A program made the position numbers and the translations under genes. From assembly GCF_000421765.1 (NCBI RefSeq), contig NZ_ATXQ01000006.1, forward strand, positions 124,001 through 188,000: a DNA stretch of 64,000 nt, written 5' to 3'. The notes below the pieces were generated by a model that saw nothing but the letters and a program-made list of their open reading frames with translations, did no database searches and was not told the DNA's origin. The stretch's first letter is position 1. Each line of letters opens with the position of its first letter. Shown one piece after another: positions 25,501 to 34,136 of the stretch. The stretch comes from Denitrificimonas caeni DSM 24390 (GTDB taxonomy: Bacteria; Pseudomonadota; Gammaproteobacteria; Pseudomonadales; Pseudomonadaceae).

Positions 25501-26119
25501 GAGCACGATGGGCATGTAAAGCGTCTTGCGAAATCAGCGCGTGCAAAACCTCATCACCCACCGCTTGAATTTTCGCCACTTCATGCGAGGTGCGAAAACC
25601 ATCAAAGAAATGCAAAACAGGCAAACGGCCAATTAAAGTCGCAGCATGGGAAATCAGCGCAAAGTCCATCGCCTCTTGCACTGAGCCTGCGCAGAGCATG
25701 GCAAAACCGGTCTGGCGCACCGCCATCACATCACTGTGATCACCAAAAATCGACAAAGCCTGACAAGCCAAAGAACGTGCTGCCACATGAATCACCACGG
25801 GCGTCAGCTCACCGGCGATCTTGTACATATTGGGGATCATCAGCAGCAAGCCCTGAGAAGCAGTAAAAGTGGTGGCTAAACTGCCGAGCTGCAAAGCGCC
25901 ATGCACCGCACCGGCCGCGCCGCCTTCACTTTGCATCTCGACAATATGCGGCACTGTGCCCCACAGATTGGTGCGCCCTTGCGCCGACCACTCATCCGCC
26001 CACTCGCCCATCGCCGAAGCTGGGGTAATCGGATAAATCGCGCACACTTCACTTAAGCGGTGGGCAATCGTTGCGGTGGCTTCATTGCCGTCAATCATCA
26101 ACCAGCGGGTTGTTTGCAT
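22514..26119 (-). CDS. nifJ: Pyruvate:ferredoxin (flavodoxin) oxidoreductase
   Basis: The single 1201-residue chain has the domain order of homodimeric PFOR. It starts with pyruvate-binding YPITPASAMGEWADEW, then the CoA and linker domains. An eight-iron ferredoxin domain follows with CTQCGKCPMVCP and CTGCGLCVDICP. The TPP domain then has CVGCGETPYLK and GDGWAYDIGYGGLDH. It decarboxylates pyruvate to acetyl-CoA and reduces ferredoxin or flavodoxin, a reaction typical of low-oxygen metabolism. The start at 26119 follows GAGG by 8 bases; an upstream TTG-type start would add 17 residues with no homology. Paired with a DHOD-like gene. Confidence 0.95.
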   Translation of the reverse strand: MQTTRWLMIDGNEATATIAHRLSEVCAIYPITPASAMGEWADEWSAQGRTNLWGTVPHIVEMQSEGGAAGAVHGALQLGSLATTFTASQGLLLMIPNMYKIAGELTPVVIHVAARSLACQALSIFGDHSDVMAVRQTGFAMLCAGSVQEAMDFALISHAATLIGRLPVLHFFDGFRTSHEVAKIQAVGDEVLHALISQDALHAHRARAMSPDHPVLRGTAQNPDVYFQGRETVNKFYLAFPELVQQLMDQFADLTGRHYKLFEYHGSADAERVIILMGSGAETVHETVDYLQAHGEKVGVLRVRLYRPLDAQALLAALPSSVKQIAVLDRTKEPGSDGEPLYKDIITALAQAQMQGNSPFAELPTVIGGRYGLSSKEFTPGMVAAIFIELQQPQPKNGFTIGIYDDVTHTSLAWDEHWHTAAHKGSVQALFYGLGSDGTVSANKNSIKIIGETTDLYAQGYFVYDSKKSGAMTVSHLRFGPQPIRSTYLIGDHQAQFIACHQPQFIERFEMLDKAADGAVFLLNTAHPVDQVWDELPRRMQEQIIEKHIRVYCIDAYAVAQQANMGKRINTIMQTCFFAISGVLPREQAIAAIKEAVQNTYGSKGQSIIDFNFRAIDAALASLHEMPVPSAPTSTFERPPLVDENAPDFIGRFTARLIAGEGDRVPVSMMPVDGSFPLGSAAYEKRKLALEIPVWDAELCTQCGKCPMVCPHAAIRSKLVPKDLVADAPDSFKSHQVLGRDYPQDHVMMYQVSPDDCTGCGLCVDICPIRDKSNASHKALNMQPIEPIHAQEQENWQFFEALPEYDRSVVKQTTIKGAMLLQPLFEFSGACVGCGETPYLKLATQLFGDRMVVANATGCSSIYGANLPTTPWTVNAEGRGPAWNNSLFEDNAEFGLGMRIAIDQQEAYAKELLEELRDSIGSELVDALLTAEQNTEQEIAEQRLRVVQLKQRLAELSDQPRAQELLTVAEQLVVRSVWIIGGDGWAYDIGYGGLDHVLASGRNVNILVLDTEVYSNTGGQTSKATPRGAVAKFSYAGKPTAKKDLAMLAMGYENVYVAKVAYGAKDTQTLRAFIDAAAHDGPSLIIAYSPCIAHGVDLTHNHRQQNLAVKSGHWPLFRYEPSRAEKGLNPLRLDSAAPSIDYTDFSSTETRFSMLNRTYPEAAKQYQEQAQDDVIARFAHYQSLADLPGAADLEKKESGDD

Positions 26120-26491
26120 GCTCAAATCCTCACTTAACGCCGTTGCACATAGCATGTGCAACATTATCAACTGAGTTTAACTAAGCAATCAAAAAGCGAC
26201 TTGTCGTAGGTCAATGGGAATTAGTAGCAGCGAGAAATCCAGGCAGAGGGAAGCAACATGGAGTAACGCTCTGCCTGATCAGAGACCATTTCGTTGCCGC
26301 CATCAGGATGGTCAGGTTAGTTCAGACTGGCTGCGCTGTTCAGGTTAAACTTACTCACCTGAGATACAAAACGACGATCTAGCCAATAGTACACAGTGCA
26401 GATTTCAATCGAACTATCTCGCAAGATTAACTCGAACTGTTTTATAACTCATCGCCTCACAGGCTGCATACATTCATTGCGCCCTTGCCCC
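26120..26491. other. Gene-free region upstream of nifJ
   Basis: This 372-bp stretch should hold the nifJ promoter near its left end. I see no convincing FNR/Anr box, no strong sigma-70 hexamer pair and no intact coding sequence. A CCATCAGGATGG inverted repeat (around 26300) recalls the GGA-loop hairpins found near nrdJab but is isolated and weak. Confidence 0.4.
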
Positions 26492-27673
26492 TTAGTTTTT
26501 TCCAACACAGATCAAACACCACAACGACGTCACTTCCGCACTACGCGCGGCATACAACGGATCACTCTTATCTTGACTGCGGCCGTGTTTGGGTTGGGTA
26601 TCAAGGCGGTACTTCACAGCTAAACCCGCCTCAGCAAACCAGCCGAGCAACTCTTCGCGGGTACGCAGTTGCAAATGCTCGGCCAGATCAGAAAGGATCA
26701 ACCAAACTTCACCATGCGGCGCTAAGTGTTTGCCGACACCTTGTAGAAAACCACGCAGCATGGCGCTCTTAGCATCATAAACAGCGTATTCCAGCGGTGA
26801 ACTGGGCTTGGCTGGCAGCCAAGGTGGGTTGCAGACAATCAGGTTGGCTAGCGGCTGCTGCGTGGGGAACAAGTCGGCTTGCTGCAACTCAACGCTGGTG
26901 AGTTCTAAGCGTTGCAAATTATCTGCAGCACAAGCTAAAGCGCGTGGATTGAGGTCGGTGGCAACCACCTGTTTAACGCCACGTTGCGCAAGAATGACCG
27001 CTAACAAGCCCGTGCCAGTACCAATATCAAAAGCCAATTCATGCTGATCTGGCAGCGCTGCGTCGAGCAGCAATTGCACATATTCATGGCGTGTCGGCGC
27101 AAAAACGCCGTAATGCGGGAAAATCGAGAGTTCCAAGGCGTTAATGGGTACGCCTTTTTCTCGCCATTGCGCAGCACCTAAAGCACCTTGCAGGTCGCGA
27201 AATGAAATCAAACAAGACTCGTCCAACTCACCGAAAGCTGCAGTACAGGCTGCGCTCAACTCAGGTGCACGACGCAAGCGGCTGACGTAACCCGCATCCA
27301 ACTCCAACAACAGCCGACTTAACACCCGCGCCCGCTGCGCTTGCACTAGGCGTTGTTGGTGAAATATGTTGGGAATCACAGCAGAGTCAGTCACAGGTTT
27401 GCCTGACTTAGCCGCTTTGCTAATTTTACGCTGCTCAGTGCGCTCAATACGTCGGGTCAGCGCTTGCAATAATTGCCGCGCGTTATGAAAGTCGCCACGC
27501 CACAGCATCGAGGTGCCTTCACAAGCGAAACGATAGGCCTCATCTGCAGTGGTTTGATCATCAACCATGACGATGCGCGCGGGCGGCGGCTGATTGCTTT
27601 CCGATAGCCACAGCGTGTTGCGAGTTATCCCATTGTCTTGCCACTGCACATACTGTTTTTCTGTTTGCAACAC
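26492..27673 (-). CDS. Class I SAM methyltransferase with NPPW motif
   Basis: The 393-residue protein has a SAM motif FDIGTGTGLLAVILA near residue 230, an acidic ADLNPRA strand, and VCNPPWLPA near 300. The NPPW/Y motif marks enzymes that methylate exocyclic amino groups or glutamine, such as RlmG-, RsmC- and PrmC-like proteins. The first 200 residues are a distinct N-terminal region with a basic segment (RRIERTEQRKISKAAK), possibly for RNA contact. The start is GTG. It stands alone and diverges from the penicillin acylase gene. Target, likely rRNA or protein, cannot be named. Confidence 0.82.
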   Translation of the reverse strand: MLQTEKQYVQWQDNGITRNTLWLSESNQPPPARIVMVDDQTTADEAYRFACEGTSMLWRGDFHNARQLLQALTRRIERTEQRKISKAAKSGKPVTDSAVIPNIFHQQRLVQAQRARVLSRLLLELDAGYVSRLRRAPELSAACTAAFGELDESCLISFRDLQGALGAAQWREKGVPINALELSIFPHYGVFAPTRHEYVQLLLDAALPDQHELAFDIGTGTGLLAVILAQRGVKQVVATDLNPRALACAADNLQRLELTSVELQQADLFPTQQPLANLIVCNPPWLPAKPSSPLEYAVYDAKSAMLRGFLQGVGKHLAPHGEVWLILSDLAEHLQLRTREELLGWFAEAGLAVKYRLDTQPKHGRSQDKSDPLYAARSAEVTSLWCLICVGKN

Positions 27674-27809
27674 GCTGTATACCCTTAGCTATTAATGACA
27701 ATCACTGCAAAAGACCGTGAAGGATAACAGTTAACGGCCTACAATAGGCGCCTGCAGGTTTGACGGCCTGCCATCTTTGACTTGAATTTTATTTACGCGG
27801 ACGATCACT

Positions 27810-30146
27810 ATGCGCCTTTTATCTGGCTTGCCATTCCCTTCTGTGCCTGCAATGTGTGCAGCATTATTGCTTAGTACATTGGGCAGTTTGTCGGGTTGTC
27901 AGTTGCTGGAGTTTGGGACTGCTAAAAAAGCACTGCCTGAAAGCGGCGTGCTGCGGGTGCAAGGTATTGCGCAGTCCAGTCATATTGCTAAAAATGCAGC
28001 AGGCATGCCGTTGCTTGAAGCAGCGAACTTTCATGATTTACTCTTTACTTTAGGCTACAGCCACGCCAGTGATCGCCTGTCACAAATGCTGCAACTGCGC
28101 TTATTAGCTCAAGGACGATTAGCTGAACTGCATGGCCCTGAGATGCTCAATGTCGACCGTTTAATGCGCTCGATTCATCTGCAAGCCGAGGCGCAAGATC
28201 TCTATAAAAATGCGCCAGAAAATCTACAAAGCTATTTCGAGATTTATGCACGCGGTATCAATGCCTATCTGTATCAAATGCGTGACAACTTGCCGCCAGA
28301 GTTGGCGCAGGCAAACTACAAGCCTGACTACTGGAAAGCTGAGGACAGTGCCTTACTCTTTAGCCTGTTTAGCTTTAGTCAAAGCGGCAACTTATCCGAA
28401 GAGGTTTTAGCATTAGCCTTGGCGCAGCATTTAGATAGCAAGCATTTACCTTGGCTACTGCCGGTTTATCCGGATGAGCCTGTGGCGCACAATGATGCTG
28501 AAAAGTTACTGACGCTGCCGCAATCAATTCTGCAGAACAGCGCCTTACGCGCTAACACTTTGCAACTGACTGAAACACTGAATCAACTCGCGGCAGTCAA
28601 CTCTTTACAAGCCCCGCTGGCGAGCAGTTGGACCGTCAGTCCGCAGCACAGTGTCAACCGCCGTAGCCTACTAGCTCTGAATACGCTGCGCGCTGCGCCA
28701 ACTGCTGTAAGCAACACAAAGCCGCAGCCTTCCCTGTACAGCTGGGTCAATTTACATTCGCCACAACTGCAAGCGGCCGGCTTAACCATCCCCGGCGTGC
28801 CTTTAGTGATGTCGGGTTTTAATGGCAAGCTGGCCTATAGCATCAGCGCCGTAATGGCTGATACGCAGGATGTATTTATTGAAAAGCTGCGCCAGCATAA
28901 TGGCCGCCTTGAATATTTCTCTGAAAACACATGGCAGCCTGCGCAGCAACGCATGGAAACCTTTTTTATTCGTGGCCAACGCCCCATTCGAGAAACCCTA
29001 TACCGTACCGCGCATGGTCCTCTTTTAACGGCATTGCCAGCTCACAGCAACAGCGGTTATGGCTTAGCTTTGCAGCAAGCGCGTAGCTCCGATGATCGTA
29101 GCCTCAACGCACTGTGGCAGTTGTTACGCAGCAAGAGCGTTGAGAGCGCGACAGAGATTGTCCAGGATCTGCGTGCGCTACCGGCTAACGTGTTACTGGC
29201 CGATGCCCAGCACATTGCTTGGCAAGTGACTGGCACCTATCCAAACCGTCGCAATAGTCGCGGTCTATTTCCTTCGGTGGGCTGGGACGCCAACGTTGCT
29301 TGGGAAGGTTACGCCGACCCAATGCTCTATCCCTATGATCAAGATCCGCAACAAGGCTGGCTCAGCGCAGCTAATCAACGCTTGACGCAACCGGGTTATG
29401 GCATGCAGTTATCCAGCAGTTGGGCCAGTCCTGAGCGCGCAGAAAATCTTGCGCAACAACTGGCTAAAAAACCTGTGGCAGCAAGCCTTGCTCTGCAAAA
29501 TACAGCGCAACAGGGGTCTTGGTTAGTGACTCAGTTACAACAGATGCTCAGCGCTGGCGGCATGCCAGAGGCATTAAAAATAGCCGTGCAAAAACGATCC
29601 AGCGAGCAACGTGCAACAGCCGGACAAGCGCTGCAAAGTTTCGCAGCCATCAATGCCCAGCAGCCTTTATCGAAAGAGCATACCGCTTGGCTAGAACGCT
29701 TTTTAGCGCAGGCACAAGCGCAACTGTTTAAGCAAGAATTACAGACACTGCCGACAAGTCTGCAGCACGCCTTTACCCTACACAATCAGCACAGCTACTC
29801 GGCTTGGCTGGACCATCTATTAGGGCGCGAAGACAGTCCTTTTTGGCAAAGTTCAGCAGCGTCTAAAGCAGATTTTCTGATCGACAATTTGTTAAGCAGT
29901 CGTCAGGCAAACACTGCTGTAATCACAGAGTCGCCGGCCAGCAACAGTCAAATAATGCTGATCGATTTCTCACGCCAGATACCTTTGTCAGCGGCAAGCT
30001 TTGCGGGTCAGTCGGACAACCCGTACAGCCCGCATTATCAGCTGCAAGCAGGTAGCGCAGGGAAACTCTATCCGCTGCCAGTCAGTTATAAAGATATTAA
30101 TACGGTGTACGGCAAGCAGCGCCTGACCTTGCTGCCGGCGCGTTAG
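27810..30146 (+). CDS. Penicillin acylase-family lipoprotein
   Basis: The 778-residue N-terminal nucleophile hydrolase has a lipobox LSGC (C30), so it is probably anchored in the outer membrane or the periplasm side. The family cleaves itself; the nucleophile serine of the beta chain is in LASSWTVS near residue 270, preceded by the alpha chain with GYSHASDRLSQM. Close relatives include PvdQ/QuiP acylases that hydrolyse N-acyl homoserine lactones, as well as true penicillin acylases. The substrate here is unknown. The ribosome site is weak. Confidence 0.85.
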   Translation: MRLLSGLPFPSVPAMCAALLLSTLGSLSGCQLLEFGTAKKALPESGVLRVQGIAQSSHIAKNAAGMPLLEAANFHDLLFTLGYSHASDRLSQMLQLRLLAQGRLAELHGPEMLNVDRLMRSIHLQAEAQDLYKNAPENLQSYFEIYARGINAYLYQMRDNLPPELAQANYKPDYWKAEDSALLFSLFSFSQSGNLSEEVLALALAQHLDSKHLPWLLPVYPDEPVAHNDAEKLLTLPQSILQNSALRANTLQLTETLNQLAAVNSLQAPLASSWTVSPQHSVNRRSLLALNTLRAAPTAVSNTKPQPSLYSWVNLHSPQLQAAGLTIPGVPLVMSGFNGKLAYSISAVMADTQDVFIEKLRQHNGRLEYFSENTWQPAQQRMETFFIRGQRPIRETLYRTAHGPLLTALPAHSNSGYGLALQQARSSDDRSLNALWQLLRSKSVESATEIVQDLRALPANVLLADAQHIAWQVTGTYPNRRNSRGLFPSVGWDANVAWEGYADPMLYPYDQDPQQGWLSAANQRLTQPGYGMQLSSSWASPERAENLAQQLAKKPVAASLALQNTAQQGSWLVTQLQQMLSAGGMPEALKIAVQKRSSEQRATAGQALQSFAAINAQQPLSKEHTAWLERFLAQAQAQLFKQELQTLPTSLQHAFTLHNQHSYSAWLDHLLGREDSPFWQSSAASKADFLIDNLLSSRQANTAVITESPASNSQIMLIDFSRQIPLSAASFAGQSDNPYSPHYQLQAGSAGKLYPLPVSYKDINTVYGKQRLTLLPAR

Positions 30147-30177
30147 AAGCTGTCTTGGTTATTAGTTCAATGCATAA

Positions 30178-30258
30178 CCTAACTTCGGATTAAGTCACAG
30201 TCGCTGGCATGGCCAGCTCATACAGGGTTCAACTCCGGAGCTCGCCCCGAAGTACTCA
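30178..30258 (-). repeat. Structured GGA-hairpin element, degenerate inverted copy
   Basis: Read on the minus strand, this begins TGAGTACTTCGG and ends CCGAAGTTAGG, an outer stem. It contains GAGTTGAACCCTG (related to GAGTTGAGCCCTGG in the copy at 33883) and a strong GCTGGC/GCCAGC hairpin. It is the most worn member of the family and points away from the better copy at 30395. Confidence 0.5.
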
Positions 30259-30394
30259 TTGACCATCTATGAAGCTTTCACTATTGCAGTTCCAACCAGA
30301 TATGCATTTGCTGCAGATAAATACCTCTCCCACAGAATGATGGCTTTAAAAGCGTTATCCGCCAAACCCGCAAACAACATCATTGATCAATGAG

Positions 30395-30490
30395 TGCCTT
30401 GTTGGTGTCGCGACCAGCGGAGTCATGGATGACGCAGCCCCGAATCGGGTCAGGATGACCCGTTGAGGGAAAAGCAATACCAACAAGGTA
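30395..30490 (+). repeat. Structured GGA-hairpin element, copy A
   Basis: The ends TGCCTTGTTGGT (30395-30406) and ACCAACAAGGTA (30479-30490) pair over 12 bp with one G-T. Inside are two hairpins: GTCATGGATGAC (30422-30433) and CGGGTCAGGATGACCCG (30446-30462). Both loops contain GGA. The same layout recurs at 34137 with different but still complementary stem bases. Confidence 0.75.
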
Positions 30491-30540
30491 CGGCATGCGC
30501 ATACCGCTCTGGATTCTTTGCTGTGTTTAAAACAGCAAAT

Positions 30541-30607
30541 CTGCGCATGGTGTAGCGCCCGAATCGAGGCAGGATGCCTCGCTGAAGTAAAAACAGATTC
30601 AGCGCAG
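30541..30607 (+). repeat. Structured GGA-hairpin element, short copy
   Basis: A third related hairpin, CGAGGCAGGATGCCTCG (30565-30581), is preceded by GCGCCCGAAT exactly as in the copy at 34137. Its stem differs from the CGGGTCA/TGACCCG stem on both sides in a compensatory way. CTGCGC and GCGCAG may form a short outer stem. Confidence 0.6.
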
Positions 30608-30641
30608 TGCGCCCAGCACACTATTTAGCAATTAAGCTATT

Positions 30642-30710
30642 GCGGGCCAGCGGCCCGCGCTCCCAGCAATCCATAACGCCCGTATTGCGGGCGAGCCGCC
30701 CGCGCTCCCA
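30642..30710 (-). repeat. Two tandem REP-like palindromes
   Basis: Copies at 30642-30665 and 30687-30710 share the form GCGGGC-n-GCCCGCGCTCCCA, 45 bp apart in direct repeat. On the minus strand each starts TGGGAGCGCGGGC, like the REP sequences of pseudomonads. Two further copies lie at 34300 and 34357. Confidence 0.75.
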
Positions 30711-30730
30711 GTTATTTCAAAACGTGTGGC

Positions 30731-31432
30731 TTAACCACACTTACTATCACCACACGCCAAACAGGTTAAACAACCATCCATCTGCACCGCCGCTTGAGTG
30801 TGGCACTTACTGCATAATTGCGCGCCGGCGGGATAGATTTCGGTACTGTCATCGCAATTTGCTGCCGCCTGCTTTACCGCAGAGCGCTGTTCAAATTCAG
30901 CGCGCTTTTGTGCAATAAACTGCTGTTGATGCTCATCCAAGCCATCATCCATCAAACCAATAAACTTAAGATGACGCTCTAACACATCCCCAATTTCAGC
31001 CACCAAAGACGGCATCCACTGCCCGCCTTGCTTAAAGTAACCTCCTTTTGGATCAAACACACTTTTCAGCTCTTCGACTAAAAAGGTGCAGTCGCCGCCC
31101 TTACGAAATACTGCAGAAATAATCAAAGTGAGCGCAGCAATCCACTGGTAATGTTCCATATTCTTTGAGTTGATAAACACCTCAAAAGGACGGCGTTGCT
31201 CATGCGTACTACCCTGATTCAGAACAATGTCATTGATCGTGACATAAAAAGCATGCTCTGAATTTGGTGTTTTAATTTTATAAGTGGATCCGACCAAAGA
31301 CTCCGGGCGCTTAACCTTTTCATGCATTTCCACAAACTTTGGCGCGGCTGCGGCCACACTTGCAGCTGGCTTCTGCTCATCGGCAGAAACTAACTCATAG
31401 CCAACGATTTTTTCGCTGATTTTAATAGTCAT
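30731..31432 (-). CDS. nrdJb: Class II ribonucleotide reductase, C-terminal part (NrdJb)
   Basis: The 233-residue protein is the detached C-terminal portion of the vitamin B12-dependent reductase, as in the split nrdJa/nrdJb of pseudomonads. It has the TSCPD-type core (AFYVTINDIVLN, then FEVFINSKNMEHYQWI) and ends in a cysteine cluster CSKCHTQ...CLTCLACGDSKCG. That cluster probably binds zinc and includes the cysteine pair that re-reduces the active site in other class II enzymes. It begins 15 bp after nrdJa ends. The ATG at 31432 follows GAGG by 8 bases. Confidence 0.9.
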   Translation of the reverse strand: MTIKISEKIVGYELVSADEQKPAASVAAAAPKFVEMHEKVKRPESLVGSTYKIKTPNSEHAFYVTINDIVLNQGSTHEQRRPFEVFINSKNMEHYQWIAALTLIISAVFRKGGDCTFLVEELKSVFDPKGGYFKQGGQWMPSLVAEIGDVLERHLKFIGLMDDGLDEHQQQFIAQKRAEFEQRSAVKQAAANCDDSTEIYPAGAQLCSKCHTQAAVQMDGCLTCLACGDSKCG

Positions 31433-31447
31433 CACTTTTTCCTCAGC

Positions 31448-33583
31448 TTAAAACTTACCGTAGTAGCCTTCTTTCAAGGCGTCATAAAGATTAGCTGCGC
31501 TGTGCAACTCACCGTCGTACTCAATCTGCTCATTACCTTTGACTTCAATCGTCGAACCATCCGCCAACTTAAATCTGTAGGTGGTTTTAGCCAGATCGCC
31601 CTCCTTCACCAGCACCCCTTGAAACGCCTCAGGATTAAAGCGGAAGGTGGTACAGCCTTTTAAACCTTGCTGATAGGCGTACAGATAAATATCTTTAAAA
31701 TCCTGATACGGATAATCGGTTGGCACGTTAGCGGTTTTAGAAATCGACGAATCAATCCACTTCTGCGCCGCTGCTTGCACGTCCACGTGCTGCATAGGAT
31801 TGACTTCATCAGCGCTAATAAAGTACTCAGGCAAATGATCAGTTAATGCTTCAGGGTCGATCAGCGTGCGATAAGCCAGCAGTTCATAACTGAACACATC
31901 AACTTTTTCTTTAGATTTTTTACCTTCGCGGATGATATTGCGCGAATAATGATGAGCAAAACTTGGCTCAATGCCATTTGAGGCATTATTGGCCAACGAC
32001 AAAGAAATCGTACCGGTTGGCGCAATCGAACTGTGATGGGTAAAACGTCCGCCTAACTCTGCCAGCTGTTCTACCAACTCTGGCTCTTCAGCCGCAACCT
32101 GCTGCATATAACGGCTGTATTTTGCCCACAACACTTTGCCTTTAATTTTTTTACCGGCTTTATAGCCATCTGCGCGCATCTCCGGACGCTTAGCCAGCAT
32201 CTCGCCCGTCACGGTAAACTCTTCATCCATCAGCGGTGCAGGACCTTTTTCTTGTCCCAACTGCAAGCCCGCACGCCAACCTTCCAACGCCATTTCTTTG
32301 GAAACACGCTCAGTAAAGGCCAGCGAATCGGCGTCACCGTATTTCATCCGCAGCATACAGATGGTCGAACCCAAACCGAGAAAACCCATGCCGTGGCGAC
32401 GTTTACGGATAATTTCTTCACGTTGCTCAGGCAAGGGTAAACCGTTAATTTCGACGACGTTATCCAGCATACGCGTAAAAATACCGACCACTTTACGATA
32501 TTCTTCCCAATCAAAACTGGCCTGTTCAGTAAAAGGCTTGCGCACAAAACGGGTTAGATTGATCGATCCCAACAAACACGCACCATAAGGCGGCAGTGGC
32601 TGTTCACCACATGGGTTTGTGGCGCGGATATCTTCACAGAACCAGTTGTTATTTAACTCATTCACACGATCAATCAGGATAAACCCTGGCTCAGCAAAAT
32701 CGTAAGTGGACGCCATAATGGAGTCCCAAATCCGTCGTGCTTTGAGTGTGCGATAGACACGGCATGCGACCATGCCATCTTCGCGCGTGATGTAGTTTTT
32801 TGTCGTTGGCCAATAGCGCCAAATCACTTGGCGACTGTCATTGACATCAAGTTTATCGGTTTCTACCTCTGCAGGGTTGAGCGGAAAAGCTAATGCCCAA
32901 TCGCTATCCTCTTGCACCGCCTGCATAAACTCATGGGTGATCAGCAATGACAAATTAAACTGACGCAAACGGCCGTCTTCACGCTTCGCACGAATAAATT
33001 CTAAAACATCCGGATGGCCAACATCAAAGGTTGCCATTTGCGCGCCACGACGACCACCGGCCGAGGACACGGTAAAACACATTTTGTCGTAGATATCCAT
33101 GAACGACAGCGGCCCTGAGGTGTAAGCACCAGCGCCAGACACATAAGCGCCTTTAGGACGGAGTGTGGAAAACTCATAGCCAATCCCACAGCCGGCTTTT
33201 AAGGTTAAGCCGGCTTCGTGCAGCTTGCTTAAAATATCATTCATCGAATCGCCGACGGTACCCGACACCGTGCAGTTAATCGTTGAAGTGGCAGGCTTAT
33301 AAGCCGTCGCACCAGCATTAGAAATAATCCGTCCCGCCGGAATCGCCCCACGGTACAGCGCCCACAAAAACTGTTCGTACCAATGCTCACGAAGTTCCGG
33401 CAATTCAATGTCAGCCAACGCGCGCGCAACACGCTGGTAGGTCGCGTCAATATCGCTATCAATACCTTGGCCATCTTTGGTTTTCAGTCGATATTTAGCA
33501 TCCCAAATATCTAAAGAGGCAGGCTGTAAGCCAATATCTGTTGTTGATGACGCCTGAATAACTGCCGCAACCGCTTGATTCAT
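31448..33583 (-). CDS. nrdJa: Class II ribonucleotide reductase, catalytic part (NrdJa)
   Basis: The 711-residue adenosylcobalamin-dependent reductase makes deoxyribonucleotides with or without oxygen. Visible are the conserved cysteine of STINCTVSG, the finger-loop region NPCGEQPLPPYGACLLGSINL with the thiyl-radical cysteine, and the substrate loop SIAPTGTISLSLANNASNGIEPSF. The C-terminal redox tail is missing because it is encoded by nrdJb downstream. The ribosome site is AGGAG. Two NrdR boxes lie 80-130 bp upstream. Having a class II enzyme suits life at changing oxygen and makes the cell depend on cobalamin for this step. Confidence 0.95.
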   Translation of the reverse strand: MNQAVAAVIQASSTTDIGLQPASLDIWDAKYRLKTKDGQGIDSDIDATYQRVARALADIELPELREHWYEQFLWALYRGAIPAGRIISNAGATAYKPATSTINCTVSGTVGDSMNDILSKLHEAGLTLKAGCGIGYEFSTLRPKGAYVSGAGAYTSGPLSFMDIYDKMCFTVSSAGGRRGAQMATFDVGHPDVLEFIRAKREDGRLRQFNLSLLITHEFMQAVQEDSDWALAFPLNPAEVETDKLDVNDSRQVIWRYWPTTKNYITREDGMVACRVYRTLKARRIWDSIMASTYDFAEPGFILIDRVNELNNNWFCEDIRATNPCGEQPLPPYGACLLGSINLTRFVRKPFTEQASFDWEEYRKVVGIFTRMLDNVVEINGLPLPEQREEIIRKRRHGMGFLGLGSTICMLRMKYGDADSLAFTERVSKEMALEGWRAGLQLGQEKGPAPLMDEEFTVTGEMLAKRPEMRADGYKAGKKIKGKVLWAKYSRYMQQVAAEEPELVEQLAELGGRFTHHSSIAPTGTISLSLANNASNGIEPSFAHHYSRNIIREGKKSKEKVDVFSYELLAYRTLIDPEALTDHLPEYFISADEVNPMQHVDVQAAAQKWIDSSISKTANVPTDYPYQDFKDIYLYAYQQGLKGCTTFRFNPEAFQGVLVKEGDLAKTTYRFKLADGSTIEVKGNEQIEYDGELHSAANLYDALKEGYYGKF

Positions 33584-33662
33584 GATGAACTCCTAGAAAC
33601 TCCAACTGCGTCAAAAACCCTCTAAAGCATAATAGTTAGAGAGTCAGAAAATGGCCGCAAAA

Positions 33663-33710
33663 ACACTATATATTGTAGATAACGCAGAATCCTATATCTA
33701 TATATGGTGA
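33663..33710 (-). promoter_or_regulatory. Pair of NrdR boxes upstream of nrdJa
   Basis: ACACTATATATTGTAG (33663-33678) closely fits the NrdR consensus ACACwATATATwGTGT. A weaker box, TATCTATATATGGTGA (33695-33710), is centred 32 bp away, the three-helical-turn spacing typical of NrdR operators. This predicts NrdR repression of nrdJab when dATP/ATP is high. Confidence 0.75.
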
Positions 33711-33882
33711 ATGGCAAAGAATAAACATGAGCGCGACTTGACCAAAATCATGGCAAAACGTGAACAGCAGAGCAGGCTTGCTTCGTCGAGCATGCCGTTT
33801 ATCGGAAAGAAAGTTTTTAGTTTGTGTTAGGCATGGCGTGCATACCGTTTGCTTTATTAGAAGCGATAATTTGGTGCATGCC

Positions 33883-33981
33883 GTACTTCGGAGCAGGTGT
33901 TTATCCGTCGATGAGCCCATCCAGGGCTCAACTCCGGCGCTCGCCATCCTTGGCTCGCTTGTCACACCCACCCCGAAGTAC
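33883..33981 (-). repeat. Structured GGA-hairpin element, copy B0 (inverted)
   Basis: On the minus strand the ends GTACTTCGG and CCGAAGTAC pair perfectly. Inside are GCCAAGGATGGC (complement at 33943-33954) and GAGCCCTGGATGGGCTC (33913-33929), both with GGA loops. The CAAGGATG loop is close to the CsrA/RsmA selection consensus. It points away from the copy at 34137, as the pair at 30178/30395 does. Confidence 0.75.
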
Positions 33982-34136
33982 TCGTTGACCATTGGCGGTG
34001 TTTTCACTATTGCAGGAGCAGTCAGCTTTGCAGATTTACACTTGCAGCAGACTAATAAAACTGAATAGACCAGCGCAGAGCAATGGTTTTAAAAGCGCCA
34101 TGCGCCAAATTCGCAGGCAACACCGATAGTCAATGA

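Noticed and set aside
26120-26260. Possible Anr/FNR box upstream of nifJ
   Set aside because: TTGAT and ATCAA half-sites occur but not at the required spacing.
30395-30490. CRISPR array suggested by repeated hairpins
   Set aside because: Repeats differ in stem sequence, vary in orientation and have no regular spacers; no cas genes are near.
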